Positions 6,552-15,438 are shown, numbered from the stretch's first letter. The stretch: 26,256 nt of DNA from Chryseosolibacter sp035628595 (GCA_035628595.1 DASPJN010000123.1:1-26256), one strand, 5' to 3'. Numbers and translations: made by a program. The notes: generated by a model from the letters alone, not told the origin.

Positions 6552-8369
6552 TTACAAGCCAAACGACGCGACCTCGCAACCGGACGCAAGCCCGTTCGAA
6601 ACTACGATAAGCTGTCCTGTTGGTTCGTCGACTTCATAGATCGGATCCTGCGTGTTAAGAACGATCTTTCCTTTTTCCTCGCCGGTAGCCTTGTCAATCT
6701 TCACCATCCCGACACGCTTATTTTCGCCGTCCTCAATTTTTGTCATGATGTAGTTGCAATCCTGCGTTGCGAAGGAATTTTTTCTGTTGGCGATGATCGC
6801 GTTGATATCTCCAACTATTGCGTCTCCTTTCTTTGACCGTTGCACGTTGTATGTGTTAGGATTATTTGGGTCCTGTGTCATCTCCAAACTGTTTGCCGTG
6901 GCATAAATCTTTGCAGCTGTGCCAAGAATCTTTCCGGCAGTTCCACCCGTGGATACGGGCTTGTAGTAAAGTGAATATTTGATCGAACCATCAGGCGTTA
7001 CCAGCGTCATGTTTTGCTGTGAAGACAACAAATAACCTGATGCGACCAGCTCAATCTGTTGAACATCTTCATCGCTACCTTTAAAGTTAATTTCCTCTGT
7101 TAACTGTTGATAGCTTAATGTCTCCATATCAACCCGGAATAATTTTTTCTCCGCATAAATCAGCGCCAGCTTATCGTCAACATAAGTTACGGGGCTACCT
7201 TTTAGCTTAATGCGCTTCTTCCAGATGGTGTCATCGCCGGTTTTCAGATCGATCATGTTTGCCTCTTCTGCGTTAGCAAACAGAATCCCTTTGGACGTTA
7301 GTTCATAGCTGGCAACTGGCAGGTCGGTTTCATAAGCACGCTTCCACAATGATGCACCTGACGCCGAAATGTGACTGAACGATGAGCGCTCGTCGTCGCT
7401 TCCAAAAATCAACAGCCCGTCCTGGGTAAATTGGATATTCTGAAATGACGTCGGAATCGTATACGGCTTTTTCCAAACATCGTTACCCATCGAGTTCGAA
7501 ATTCTGTTGATATGATATTCTGTTATCACATACATCTCATTGTTAGACGTTGGGATGAGCATCCTGAAATCGCTCGGCAGTTTTACAGGCTCCTTCCAAA
7601 GATCCTTTCCATCTTTTATTGCGAGTGCCCGCATTATTTTTCCGGCTCCAGCATAAACGACCGCGCCATCGTTGGAAAAATTCAAACGCCCGACCGACTT
7701 TTCATTTTCACTTTGCCATAGCAATTTTCCAGTGACACCATCGATTCGCTTCAGGATCTTGTCATCAGGAAAAAGAATGTTTCCGTCCAGATCCGAAACC
7801 GGCGTTGCATCAAGCATCGACTTCAGACTCTGTTTCAATGCGCCAATGCCGATTCCCATTTTGCGATCCGGCAGTTCGTGTGTCCAACGCGTTTGCCCTG
7901 TTTCAATGTCGACAAGGACTAACATTGCTTTCTTGTCCTGCTTCACTTCGAGAAGAATAGCTCCCAGATCCAGCAATGGTGTTTTTTCACGGATCACCAG
8001 ATTCTCTTCTTTGGTATTGTAGATAACCCTGCCGTTAGTGAAATTGATAATATTTGTTTGCGCCTTTAATCCCTTTAGCGGGTTTTCGCTATCAAACATG
8101 GCGAATGGCGTGTTGCCAATCTCAGTAAAGTCTTCTTGCTCTACATTGCCAATGCCTTCGAGCGTCCACACAATTTTTTGCGTGATTGGATCAACGACAT
8201 GCAGATCATTATTTGTTGTAACGAGTACAGAACCATTCGGCAGGATCTTCATCCATTTTGCCTTATTTTTTAGTTCGAGCTTCCATTTTGGTGAATTTTC
8301 CTGAGCGGTGAGGTGCATGCTGAACAGCACACACAGTGCCCCCATAAAGGCAGAGAGAGTCTTATTCAT
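6552..8369 (-). CDS. Exported PQQ-like beta-propeller repeat protein
   Basis: The product has 605 residues with a clear signal peptide (MNKTLSAFMGALCVLFSMHLTAQ). The rest is built of repeated propeller-blade strands of the PQQ/WD-like type, with recurring patterns ending in W plus a polar residue: DPITQKIVWTLEG, DIETGQTRWTHEL, DGVTGKLLWQSEN, AIKDGKDLWKEPV and DLKTGDDTIWKKR. These DxxTGxxxW motifs are typical of PQQ-like repeats, here without evidence of a bound cofactor or dehydrogenase residues. A periplasmic binding or scaffold role is plausible but unproven. It is a single gene with its own promoter (8395-8423) and terminator (6498-6524), divergent from the TonB receptor. Confidence 0.88.
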   Translation of the reverse strand: MNKTLSAFMGALCVLFSMHLTAQENSPKWKLELKNKAKWMKILPNGSVLVTTNNDLHVVDPITQKIVWTLEGIGNVEQEDFTEIGNTPFAMFDSENPLKGLKAQTNIINFTNGRVIYNTKEENLVIREKTPLLDLGAILLEVKQDKKAMLVLVDIETGQTRWTHELPDRKMGIGIGALKQSLKSMLDATPVSDLDGNILFPDDKILKRIDGVTGKLLWQSENEKSVGRLNFSNDGAVVYAGAGKIMRALAIKDGKDLWKEPVKLPSDFRMLIPTSNNEMYVITEYHINRISNSMGNDVWKKPYTIPTSFQNIQFTQDGLLIFGSDDERSSFSHISASGASLWKRAYETDLPVASYELTSKGILFANAEEANMIDLKTGDDTIWKKRIKLKGSPVTYVDDKLALIYAEKKLFRVDMETLSYQQLTEEINFKGSDEDVQQIELVASGYLLSSQQNMTLVTPDGSIKYSLYYKPVSTGGTAGKILGTAAKIYATANSLEMTQDPNNPNTYNVQRSKKGDAIVGDINAIIANRKNSFATQDCNYIMTKIEDGENKRVGMVKIDKATGEEKGKIVLNTQDPIYEVDEPTGQLIVVSNGLASGCEVASFGL

Positions 8370-8394
8370 AAGTTGATTTAGTTAGTTATCGGTT

Positions 8395-8423
8395 CAAAGC
8401 TAAAGAAAAATCCAACATTCAAA
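8395..8423 (-). promoter_or_regulatory. Bacteroidota-type promoter of the beta-propeller gene
   Basis: Read on the minus strand, TTTG (8420-8423) is followed after 17 bases by TAGCTTTG (8395-8402), matching TAnnTTTG exactly. The predicted transcript start is about 20 bases upstream of the ATG at 8367-8369. The spacer is slightly shorter than the usual 19 bases. Confidence 0.65.
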
Positions 8424-8548
8424 AATTTTAAAATGTCAGTTGTTGAATGGCATGCGGAATTTCGCGCGGGTAATTGGGAAAATTTGTCATATTTACATTC
8501 CCCGAATCCCACTTGCTATAATGAGAATTCAAACACACCACTTCTGTT

Positions 8549-10483
8549 ATGGCTTTGACAAATGATAATCAAATGTGCTCAACACGGTTTGAAGTAAACC
8601 GCATTGCGTGCCTCGCGACGCTGACAATGCTTTTTGTTTTCAATGATGGATATGCGCAGAGCGATATCAAAAAACTTAAGTCGTTGAGTATTGAACAGCT
8701 GATGAGCCTTGAGGTAACATCGGTAGCGCGAAGTGCTCAGCTTTTGAGTGAGGTTGCTTCTGCGATTCAGGTGATTACAAATGAAGCAATTCAAAGATCA
8801 GGCGCAACGACAATACCCGAAGCGTTGCGCTTAGCGACGAACCTGCAAATTTCCCAGCTTACATCAAGTGCGTGGCTCGTTGGGACAAGGGGATTTAATA
8901 CGGTATTTGCCAATAAGCTATTGGTGCTGATTGACGGACGAACCGTTTACACTCCGCTCTTTGGCGGCGTGTTATGGGAGTTTCAAAATGTTTTGTTGGA
9001 AGACGTTGACAGGATTGAAGTCATCAGCGGGCCCGGCGGTACGCTCTGGGGTGTAAACGCGGTTAATGGTGTGATCAATATTATAACTAAGTCTGCGAAA
9101 GATACACATGGGCTGTTCGTTACAGGGGCGTTTGGTACTTATAATCAAGACCTCATAGCAGCGCGCTACGGGTCTTCGATCAGCGAAAAATTGCATTACC
9201 GTGCATATGCCCAACGACTGACCCGCAAAAGCTTTACGCTGGCGGATGGAACCGACGCTGGTGATGCCTGGGGTTTCATTGAAGCAGGGTTCCGCGTAGA
9301 CTGGAATGAAAATAAGAAAGACAACTTGACCATTCAAGGCGACGTTCAAAAAGGGGTACGCGAAACCGCAGGTGAAGGTTCACCATTCGATTCTCAAAAC
9401 CTGCTCGCCAGATGGACGCATACCTATTCTGAGAAATCAGAACTTATCCTCCAAACATACTATGATCGCTATTGGCGAGACGATGCCGGGGTTGCGGATG
9501 AACTCGAAACGTATGATATCGATTTTCAGCACCGATTTGTAATAAATGCTCACAATACGCTATTATGGGGTTTAGGTTATCGTTTGGTTCATGATGAGCT
9601 TTATAACCGAACAATCTATGTAGGTCTTTTACCCGAGGAACGTACCATGCCTCTTTATAGTGCCTTTGTTCAGGACGAAATCGAAATCGGTAAAGTCACG
9701 TTCACGGTTGGATCGAAGTTTCAGCACAACATTTTTTCTGGTCTTGATGTGCAGCCAAGTGTTCGCCTGGCATTTGCGGTTAGCCCGAATCATACGCTAT
9801 GGGCAGCAGCCTCACGCGCGGTACGTGCGCCGAGTCGTTTCGACGTAGATTACTTTCTCCCGCTTGAACCGCAGCCACCGGAAGTACTAAGCGTTGCGGG
9901 AGGGCCAAATTTTACATCAGAAAAAATGCATGCCTATGAAATTGGATTCAGATCACAGCCAACGAAGAAATCATCTTTGTCTTTGGCTGGCTTTTACAAC
10001 GAATACCATGACTTGTATAGCGTTGAAACATTGCCTGGAACGAATACCTATCAGATTCAAAATGGCAGCGTCGCCGAAACGTGGGGCGGCGAGTTTTCAG
10101 GCTTTCATCAGCTCTCCGATCGATGGAGGATTCGCGCTGGTTTCACTTATTTTGGAAAGGATCTTCGCGCGAGTCCCGGAAGAATGCACGATCCTGCTTA
10201 TCTCAGCAATGATGCAACACATATGGCGGGGCTTCAATCAATGCTTACTTTACCAGCAAATATCCACTTCGATGTCGTTGCGCGTTACCTCGACTATATT
10301 CCTGCCAGCTTTGCTACCGCCCGTGTACCCGAATACTTCACTTTCGATGTAAGGCTGGCATGGGAATACGAAAAAGTTGAGTTCGCCCTTGTCGGACAAA
10401 ATTTATACGCTAAGTATCATAGTGAAATGAATACAACCCGTATTCCAAGACATGTTTTTGGAAGAATAACATGGCGTTTATAA
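8549..10483 (+). CDS. TonB-dependent outer-membrane receptor
   Basis: The product has 644 residues. After a signal peptide (hydrophobic core CLATLTMLFVF, cleavage after GYAQ) comes a plug domain at about 58-182, with SAIQVITNEAIQRSGATTIPEAL and RIEVISGPGGTLWGVNAVNG, followed by a 22-strand-type barrel ending in RITWRL. There is no N-terminal carboxypeptidase-like repeat and no susD neighbour, so it resembles the siderophore/cobalamin class more than Sus-type glycan importers. Ligand unknown. In-frame ATG codons at 8549 and 8573 are both possible starts; the second gives a more compact signal peptide. The stop overlaps the next gene by 13 bases, so it heads a translationally coupled unit with the YfiR-like protein and the CHASE8 kinase. 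A TATAAT-like box lies at 8517-8522, but no convincing Bacteroidota promoter was found. Confidence 0.93.
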   Translation: MALTNDNQMCSTRFEVNRIACLATLTMLFVFNDGYAQSDIKKLKSLSIEQLMSLEVTSVARSAQLLSEVASAIQVITNEAIQRSGATTIPEALRLATNLQISQLTSSAWLVGTRGFNTVFANKLLVLIDGRTVYTPLFGGVLWEFQNVLLEDVDRIEVISGPGGTLWGVNAVNGVINIITKSAKDTHGLFVTGAFGTYNQDLIAARYGSSISEKLHYRAYAQRLTRKSFTLADGTDAGDAWGFIEAGFRVDWNENKKDNLTIQGDVQKGVRETAGEGSPFDSQNLLARWTHTYSEKSELILQTYYDRYWRDDAGVADELETYDIDFQHRFVINAHNTLLWGLGYRLVHDELYNRTIYVGLLPEERTMPLYSAFVQDEIEIGKVTFTVGSKFQHNIFSGLDVQPSVRLAFAVSPNHTLWAAASRAVRAPSRFDVDYFLPLEPQPPEVLSVAGGPNFTSEKMHAYEIGFRSQPTKKSSLSLAGFYNEYHDLYSVETLPGTNTYQIQNGSVAETWGGEFSGFHQLSDRWRIRAGFTYFGKDLRASPGRMHDPAYLSNDATHMAGLQSMLTLPANIHFDVVARYLDYIPASFATARVPEYFTFDVRLAWEYEKVEFALVGQNLYAKYHSEMNTTRIPRHVFGRITWRL

Positions 10484-11049
10484 TTAAATACGCTTCAAGT
10501 CGCAGTTCTATCAATGCCTGTCTCAAGTTTGGGAGAGGTATACTAATGTTATGCTTTGCCTTTGCTTCAATAATAAGCCGGGGTCAAACACCGTATGAAT
10601 ACCAGGTTAAGGCGGTGTTTATCTATAACTTTTTACATTTTGTTGAATGGCCACCTGAAAGCCTCGGCGAACCTGGAGACCCTTTTATCGTGGCCGTGGT
10701 GGGAGACAATGTTTTTGGAACAAGTCTGGCGGAAGTACTCAAAGACGAGACTATCAAAGGCCACCCTGTTATTCTGAAGCATGGTGCTAACATTGAAGAG
10801 GTCGGAAAATCGCACATGCTGTTCCTTTCGCCATCTTATGTCGAAACGAATGCAAAGGATATTCAAAAGCTGTCTGGCGAACCTGTTCTCACGGTAAGTG
10901 ACAGCGAGGATTTTATGGACTATGGGGTTGTCCGGTTCTTCAAACAAAATGAAAAAATCAAGCTTGAGATAAATCAGGAGGCCGCAACCAATGCCGGACT
11001 AGTCATCAGTTCAAAGTTGTTGCGATTAGCCGATATTCATAAAAAGTAA
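10471..11049 (+). CDS. YfiR-like periplasmic protein (DUF4154)
   Basis: The product has 192 residues. YfiR of Pseudomonas is a periplasmic protein that holds the CHASE8 diguanylate cyclase YfiN inactive. Family hallmarks here are KAVFIYNFLHFVEWP (47-61), the central IVAVVGDNVFG strand-turn, and the C-terminal block GVVRFF-KLEIN-AGLVISSKLLRLA (152-187). The signal peptide core is at residues 23-36 (ILMLCFAFASII) before RGQ. The ATG at 10471 overlaps the receptor gene. A second in-frame ATG at 10546 has a much better ribosome site (GGGAGAGG at 10531-10538) but would leave a signal peptide without a positive N-region. The mature domain contains no cysteine, so the disulfide redox switch described for Pseudomonas YfiR cannot operate. 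The stop overlaps the kinase start by one base (TAATG). Confidence 0.9.
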   Translation: MAFIIKYASSRSSINACLKFGRGILMLCFAFASIISRGQTPYEYQVKAVFIYNFLHFVEWPPESLGEPGDPFIVAVVGDNVFGTSLAEVLKDETIKGHPVILKHGANIEEVGKSHMLFLSPSYVETNAKDIQKLSGEPVLTVSDSEDFMDYGVVRFFKQNEKIKLEINQEAATNAGLVISSKLLRLADIHKK

Positions 11050-12944
11050 TGTTAAAGCAGAATACTTCCATCCGCTCGAAATTGATGCGCGTCATGCTCG
11101 TGACAAGCGCAGCAGTATTACTGCTAACATTCGCGTCGTTTCTGTTCTATGAGTTTTTTTCCTACAGGCAGGTGACAGAACAGCAAATGATAGGAATCAG
11201 CAATATTATTGCAGCAAACTCGACTGGTTCCCTTGCATTTAACGACGAAGCCGATGCACAGGAAATTTTACAAGCGTTGCAGGGGGCACGCAATATTGAA
11301 AAGGCAGCGCTATACGATTCTACGGGAAAAGTTTTTGCAATCTACCCCGACATGCTTACCAAAAATGACTTTCCGCGCAAACCCCTTCGAAATGGAGTTT
11401 CGTTTACTTCGTCGGGAATTAAAATATTTACATCCGTCAATCAGGGCAACAAACACCTCGGCATTGTTTACATCCATCGTTCAATCAATGATCTGTATGA
11501 AAGATTGTTGCTTTATTCTGTGATAGCTGGTGTAATCATGACGCTCGCTTTTTTCCTCGCTTATCTTTTATCCCGTAAATACCAGGCAGAGATTGCAGTA
11601 CCGATAATTTCACTCGCTGAAACTACGATCCACGTTTCAAAGCAGAATGATTATTCGATGCGCGCAACAAAAATGACCGACGACGAGATTGGCGTGCTGA
11701 CGGATGCGTTCAACAATATGATGCAACATATCGAGACACAGAACCAGGAAATTCTCGATGCGCGACATCTGGCCGAACAACAGGCGCAGGAGTTGGAGGT
11801 GAAAGTAAACGAACGCACAAGCGAATTAAAATCGCAACGCGATTTTGCGGAGTCTATTCTCAATTCATCTCTGGTAATGATCGCCGTCTTTGACAAAGAC
11901 ACAAGAATAATTTCGTTCAATAACCGGTGTGAAGAAGAATTCGGAATATCACGAACCGATGTTCTTGGCAAACGGCTCGAAGATGCAATGCCATTATCGA
12001 AAGGATCCACCACTAACAAAGGTCTGTTCAGAGCTTTGCGTGGCGAATCAGTTCACAATCCTGAATACCAGTCTTCCGTTACAGGGATGTATTACGAAAG
12101 CTTTATGCTTCCTCTGCGAGATGCTTCAAACCAGGTCTACGCCGTGCTGATGACAGCTCACAATATCACGCAGCTTGTTGAATCAAGGGAAAGGATCCGG
12201 CATACGAATCTCGAGCTTGTCCGAAAGAACTCTGAGCTTGAACAGTTTGCCTACGTAGCCAGCCACGACTTGCAGGAACCTTTGCGGAAAATTCAAACAT
12301 TCATCCAGTTGATCCGCCGCGACAACGATGACAAGGCTGTGACATCAAAATACCTTGAGAAGGTTGAAACATCAGCCGGAAGAATGTCTGCCCTGATCAA
12401 GGACGTTTTAGAGTATTCGAGACTTTCACAGGTGCAGGAAAGTTTCTCTGAAGTGGACCTGAATATCGTGCTTGAGTATGTGATGTCGGATCTTGAATTG
12501 ATGATCAGCCAGACCGACACGATTATCCATTGCGATGAGTTGCCGACAATGATGGGCAACCGGCTTCAATTACATCAGTTGTTTGCGAACCTGATCAATA
12601 ACTCGATCAAGTTTTCAACGCGCAGGCCGGAGATATCAATTACAACTGAATGGTTATCCGTTTCTGAAAGACAGGTGCGACAGGAGTTAAAACCCGGGGA
12701 AGTTTATGCGAAGATCAAATTCGCCGACAACGGTATCGGCTTCGAGCAGGAGTACGCAGACAAGATTTTCACAATCTTTCAACGACTGAATACGCGTGAG
12801 AAATTCGAAGGAACAGGTATCGGACTGGCGCTTTGTAAAAAGATTGTTGAAAACCACAACGGACATATCAGCGCAGCGTCAACACCCGGCGTCGGGACAA
12901 TATTTTCAATCATCCTTCCGGTAAAGACTCAGCCTGGAAGCTGA
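11049..12944 (+). CDS. Sensor histidine kinase, CHASE8-HAMP-PAS-HisKA-HATPase
   Basis: The product has 631 residues. Order: TM1 (about 15-36); periplasmic CHASE8 domain (41-145), with the ANSTGSLAFNDEADAQEIL pattern; TM2 (153-175); HAMP (176-230) with coiled coil to about 265; PAS (266-385); HisKA with phospho-acceptor H406 in VASHDLQEP; HATPase with N-box NLINNSIKFS, G1 DNGIGFE, F-box IFTIFQRLN and G2 GTGIGLALCKK. All catalytic boxes are intact. CHASE8 is the sensor domain that YfiR controls in YfiN; here it is joined to a kinase and not to a GGDEF domain. No receiver domain or response regulator gene is adjacent, so the phosphotransfer partner is elsewhere. It is last in the receptor/YfiR/kinase unit, with start and stop codons overlapping (TAATG at 11046-11051). 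Confidence 0.94.
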   Translation: MLKQNTSIRSKLMRVMLVTSAAVLLLTFASFLFYEFFSYRQVTEQQMIGISNIIAANSTGSLAFNDEADAQEILQALQGARNIEKAALYDSTGKVFAIYPDMLTKNDFPRKPLRNGVSFTSSGIKIFTSVNQGNKHLGIVYIHRSINDLYERLLLYSVIAGVIMTLAFFLAYLLSRKYQAEIAVPIISLAETTIHVSKQNDYSMRATKMTDDEIGVLTDAFNNMMQHIETQNQEILDARHLAEQQAQELEVKVNERTSELKSQRDFAESILNSSLVMIAVFDKDTRIISFNNRCEEEFGISRTDVLGKRLEDAMPLSKGSTTNKGLFRALRGESVHNPEYQSSVTGMYYESFMLPLRDASNQVYAVLMTAHNITQLVESRERIRHTNLELVRKNSELEQFAYVASHDLQEPLRKIQTFIQLIRRDNDDKAVTSKYLEKVETSAGRMSALIKDVLEYSRLSQVQESFSEVDLNIVLEYVMSDLELMISQTDTIIHCDELPTMMGNRLQLHQLFANLINNSIKFSTRRPEISITTEWLSVSERQVRQELKPGEVYAKIKFADNGIGFEQEYADKIFTIFQRLNTREKFEGTGIGLALCKKIVENHNGHISAASTPGVGTIFSIILPVKTQPGS

Positions 12945-12945
12945 A

Positions 12946-13068
12946 TCATGAAAACATGACAATGAGGAGGGAAATGAATCCAATCACGGTCATCATTACC
13001 AGGTTGTCCCAAAACCTCCGTTGCATGTTTGATTGAGAATTGTGAATTCTGACCTTTATCATATTCAT
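12946..13068 (-). CDS. Possible small single-TM peptide (26-40 residues)
   Basis: A short minus-strand frame ends one base after the kinase stop, in convergent orientation. From the ATG at 13066-13068 it encodes 40 residues; from the internal ATG at 13024-13026 it encodes 26. The shorter form begins MQRRFWDNL and continues as an unbroken hydrophobic helix (VMMTVIGFISLLIVMF), a positive-inside N-terminus followed by one membrane span. A TATAATTTCG element just upstream of the first ATG is one mismatch from the Bacteroidota -7 box, and would favour the inner start. No homologue is recognised, and frames this short occur by chance. The tight fit between neighbours and the clean charge/hydrophobic layout argue for a real small protein. 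Confidence 0.45.
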   Translation of the reverse strand: MNMIKVRIHNSQSNMQRRFWDNLVMMTVIGFISLLIVMFS

Positions 13069-13169
13069 ATAAACGAAATTATAAGGCTGGTTGGTTTCCT
13101 TTCGGTTAAGAAAAACATCAACAGATAGATGAAGCGGCCATTATGGAAGTTAAATGGCGTTGCGAGACG

Positions 13170-13598
13170 TTAAGATGCGTTGTGATTCTCGTCCGGAGGA
13201 TTGTATAGCTCCCCCAAAATGCGTCTTGCTTTTTTGTCTTTTCCGGCAAGCTGGTAAGTCAGACCGAGATTAATGGTCATCTCGAGCGATTTCTCGTGGT
13301 ATGCTTTCCGATGTGCTCTAAGCGCTTTCCGATGATAGTAAATGGACTCGCGATAATTTCCGTTTAGTGCGAGGGCAAGCGCCATACCAAAATAATCCTC
13401 GGCAAGTTTTTGTATGTTGGTTTTGTCAACGCTACCAGCAAGCATTCGTTCGAAATCCCCAATAGCCCTTGCTGTATTTTCCAGAAGCAGTGAATTATTT
13501 ATCGACGCGTAGGTAATGAGTGGTTCCTCCGAAAGAATAGAATTGCCTTGTCCTGCCACGAACAAGGGCACGAAGATTAAAGCCAGGTGAAGTTTCAT
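13170..13598 (-). CDS. Small exported TPR protein
   Basis: The product has 142 residues. An N-terminal signal peptide (MKLHLALIFVPLFVAGQ) is followed by about two TPR-type helix pairs in the C-terminal half: AEDYFGMALALALNGNYRES with YYHRKALRAHRKAYHEK, then MTINLGLTYQLAGKDKKARR. It is probably a periplasmic protein-binding module. No enzymatic motif is present and I do not recognise a named family. It lies alone, 130 bases from the amidohydrolase gene upstream and about 100 bases from the possible small membrane peptide downstream; the three share strand but no obvious function. Confidence 0.78.
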   Translation of the reverse strand: MKLHLALIFVPLFVAGQGNSILSEEPLITYASINNSLLLENTARAIGDFERMLAGSVDKTNIQKLAEDYFGMALALALNGNYRESIYYHRKALRAHRKAYHEKSLEMTINLGLTYQLAGKDKKARRILGELYNPPDENHNAS

Positions 13599-13728
13599 AT
13601 TGCAGTTAAACGCGAAACTTCACTTGTTGTTTTCACCTAAATGTGGTTATCGTTTAAAAAACAAACACAAACGATTGAAAACCATGTTCTTTAAACAAAT
13701 TACTCCTTTTTAACTACCCCAGTAGTCG

Positions 13729-15027
13729 TTACCTGCTATTTAGAAAATCGACTGTCAAATGAAGGAATGCCTTCATGCCCGTCAACATGCTTGCCTCATC
13801 CATCATAAAATCGGGCGTGTGATGAGATGGAGCTTTCGAAGGATCGGTGTCTGGAGGACACGCGCCAACGAAGAAATAAAACCCTGGAACTTGTTCCTGG
13901 TAATAAGCGAAGTCTTCGGCACCAGTGTCGGCATTAATGCGAATAACGTTTGATCGACCCACCGCACGATGCAGGCTTGGCGTCATCCTTTCGGTAAGCG
14001 CAGGATCATTGTAGGTAACGGGAGTCTTCGATACGATAATAACCTCAGCGGTAGCTCCAGCGCTTTCCGCGATCTTCGATGCAGTCCTGCGAATTCTTTC
14101 ATGGATTTCCTTCTGCATCTCCCGATCAAGAGTCCTGATGGTTCCTGCCATTTCTGCATATTCGGGAATAATGTTTTCGCGAATGCCAGCGTTAATTCTT
14201 CCGACAGAAATCACGGCAGCCTCTTGCGTCAACTTTGTTTGTCGGCTAACAATCGTCTGCAGTCCATTGATGATCTGCGCAGATACAACGATCGGATCAA
14301 CGCCCAACCAAGGCGCCGCACCGTGCGCTTGTTTTCCGTGAACCTTGATCGTAAACCAATCGGAAGCAGCCATCAGTCCCATAGGCCTGTATTCGATTTT
14401 CCCAAGCTCGCTAATAGCGCGCACATGAAGGCCGAAGATTGCATTTACCTTGGGATTCTCCAGTACACCTTCTTTTACCATCAGGCTGGCACCACCTTCC
14501 TCACCAGCGGGAGGCCCTTCCTCAGCAGGCTGGAAAATAAACTTTACAGTTCCTTTGACTTGGGATCTGTGCTTCGAAAGTATTTCGGCAACGCCCATCA
14601 GAATAGCGGTATGCGCATCATGACCACATGCATGCATGACGCCGGTTTCTTTATCGTTGAACGTGGTTGTTACCTTAGAAGCGAACGCCAGGTCGTTTCT
14701 TTCGGTAACAGGAAGCGCGTCCATGTCCGCGCGGAGCGCCAACACTGGCCCTGGCTTTGAACCTTTTAAGATTCCCACGACACCGGTTTTCGCAACACCG
14801 GTTTGTACCTCAAGACCCAGAGACCGCAGATGCGCGGCAACTTTTTCCGCTGTTTTTTCTTCACGATTTGATAACTCAGGATATTGATGGAAATGTCTTC
14901 GCCATTCAATCACTTTTGGCTCGATGGCTTTCGCTGCTTTCTCAAGTTCGGCGTAAAGTTTTGGCGACTGAGCAAACGCAAGCGTTGAAGTGAGCAGGAG
15001 GAGGACGACTGACAAATAATTCTTCAT
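13729..15027 (-). CDS. Exported M20D-family amidohydrolase (hippurate / IAA-amino acid hydrolase type)
   Basis: These metallopeptidases hydrolyse N-acyl amino acids or small amides with a di-metal site. The 432-residue product starts with a signal peptide (MKNYLSVVLLLLTSTLAFAQ). Next come the N-terminal WRRHFHQYPELS motif, RADMDALP, metal ligands in MHACGHDAHTA (C134, H136), PAEEG with the catalytic and ligand glutamates (169-170), GLHV, the dimerisation-domain motif HGKQAHGAAPWLGVDP, GAEDFAYY, and the terminal ligand histidine in HHTPDF (402-403). All metal-site residues are present. An upstream in-frame ATG at 15037-15039 adds MVKV; the inner ATG is preferred because it gives a standard signal peptide and leaves room for a leader behind a TAATTTGG element. 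Substrate is unknown; a periplasmic location is inferred. Divergent from the Rieske gene. Confidence 0.93.
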   Translation of the reverse strand: MKNYLSVVLLLLTSTLAFAQSPKLYAELEKAAKAIEPKVIEWRRHFHQYPELSNREEKTAEKVAAHLRSLGLEVQTGVAKTGVVGILKGSKPGPVLALRADMDALPVTERNDLAFASKVTTTFNDKETGVMHACGHDAHTAILMGVAEILSKHRSQVKGTVKFIFQPAEEGPPAGEEGGASLMVKEGVLENPKVNAIFGLHVRAISELGKIEYRPMGLMAASDWFTIKVHGKQAHGAAPWLGVDPIVVSAQIINGLQTIVSRQTKLTQEAAVISVGRINAGIRENIIPEYAEMAGTIRTLDREMQKEIHERIRRTASKIAESAGATAEVIIVSKTPVTYNDPALTERMTPSLHRAVGRSNVIRINADTGAEDFAYYQEQVPGFYFFVGACPPDTDPSKAPSHHTPDFMMDEASMLTGMKAFLHLTVDFLNSR

Positions 15028-15076
15028 AACTTTAACCATGCATCCAAATTAGGAATTTATTTGAAGAGCAGATTAC

Positions 15077-15400
15077 ATGGAGTGGATTAGAGTATTTTCA
15101 TCCGTGAGTGAAGCTGAGAAACAGTTCGAGCCAGGGAAGCCGCGGCTGCTCATTATCGGTAAGGAAAGAATCTGTGTACTTCGTACCATCGGAGGCGCGT
15201 ACCGGGCATTTCAGGATGCTTGCACGCATAACGGCGAATCACTCAGCAAGGGTCATATCAATTATCGAAATGAAATAATTTGTCCGTGGCATAATTACTG
15301 TTTTGATTCACAAACCGGTCGCGAGATTCAGGGACGTTCCTCTGATTTAGTTACTTATCCCGTAAAGGCGGATAGCGACGGTTTTTTTATTGGAATATAA
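15077..15400 (+). CDS. Rieske-type [2Fe-2S] ferredoxin
   Basis: A soluble 107-residue single-domain protein. Both cluster-binding boxes are present: C49-T-H51 in CTHNGESL, and C69-P-W-H72 in CPWHNYCFD. The segments SLSKG and FDSQTGRE and the closing YPVKADSDGFFIGI fit stand-alone Rieske ferredoxins that carry electrons for oxygenases or reductases. There is no signal peptide or membrane anchor, so it differs from the bc1/b6f Rieske subunit. No oxygenase gene is next to it, so its partner is unknown. It starts 49 bases from the divergent amidohydrolase gene and is followed after 38 bases by an exported protein gene on the same strand. Confidence 0.92.
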   Translation: MEWIRVFSSVSEAEKQFEPGKPRLLIIGKERICVLRTIGGAYRAFQDACTHNGESLSKGHINYRNEIICPWHNYCFDSQTGREIQGRSSDLVTYPVKADSDGFFIGI

Positions 15401-15438
15401 AATACATTATCACATCTTTCGTTCGCTTTAAAAGCCCT

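Noticed and set aside
3635..8369. TPR-CHAT plus beta-propeller genes as a defence or cell-death system
   Set aside because: The genes are convergent with separate terminators, both products are exported, and no effector, nuclease or CRISPR component is nearby.
8517..8522. TATAAT box upstream of the TonB receptor as a sigma-70 -10 element
   Set aside because: No suitably spaced -35, and Bacteroidota primary sigma uses TAnnTTTG. Noted in the gene entry only.
13690..13728. ACTAC-TGGG-GTAGT hairpin after the amidohydrolase gene as a terminator
   Set aside because: Only a 5-bp stem without a following T-run on the minus strand.
13969..14760. Long plus-strand open frame of 263 codons
   Set aside because: It is fully antisense to the M20 amidohydrolase, whose metal-binding motifs are intact. 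The frame has no signal, motif or sensible composition.
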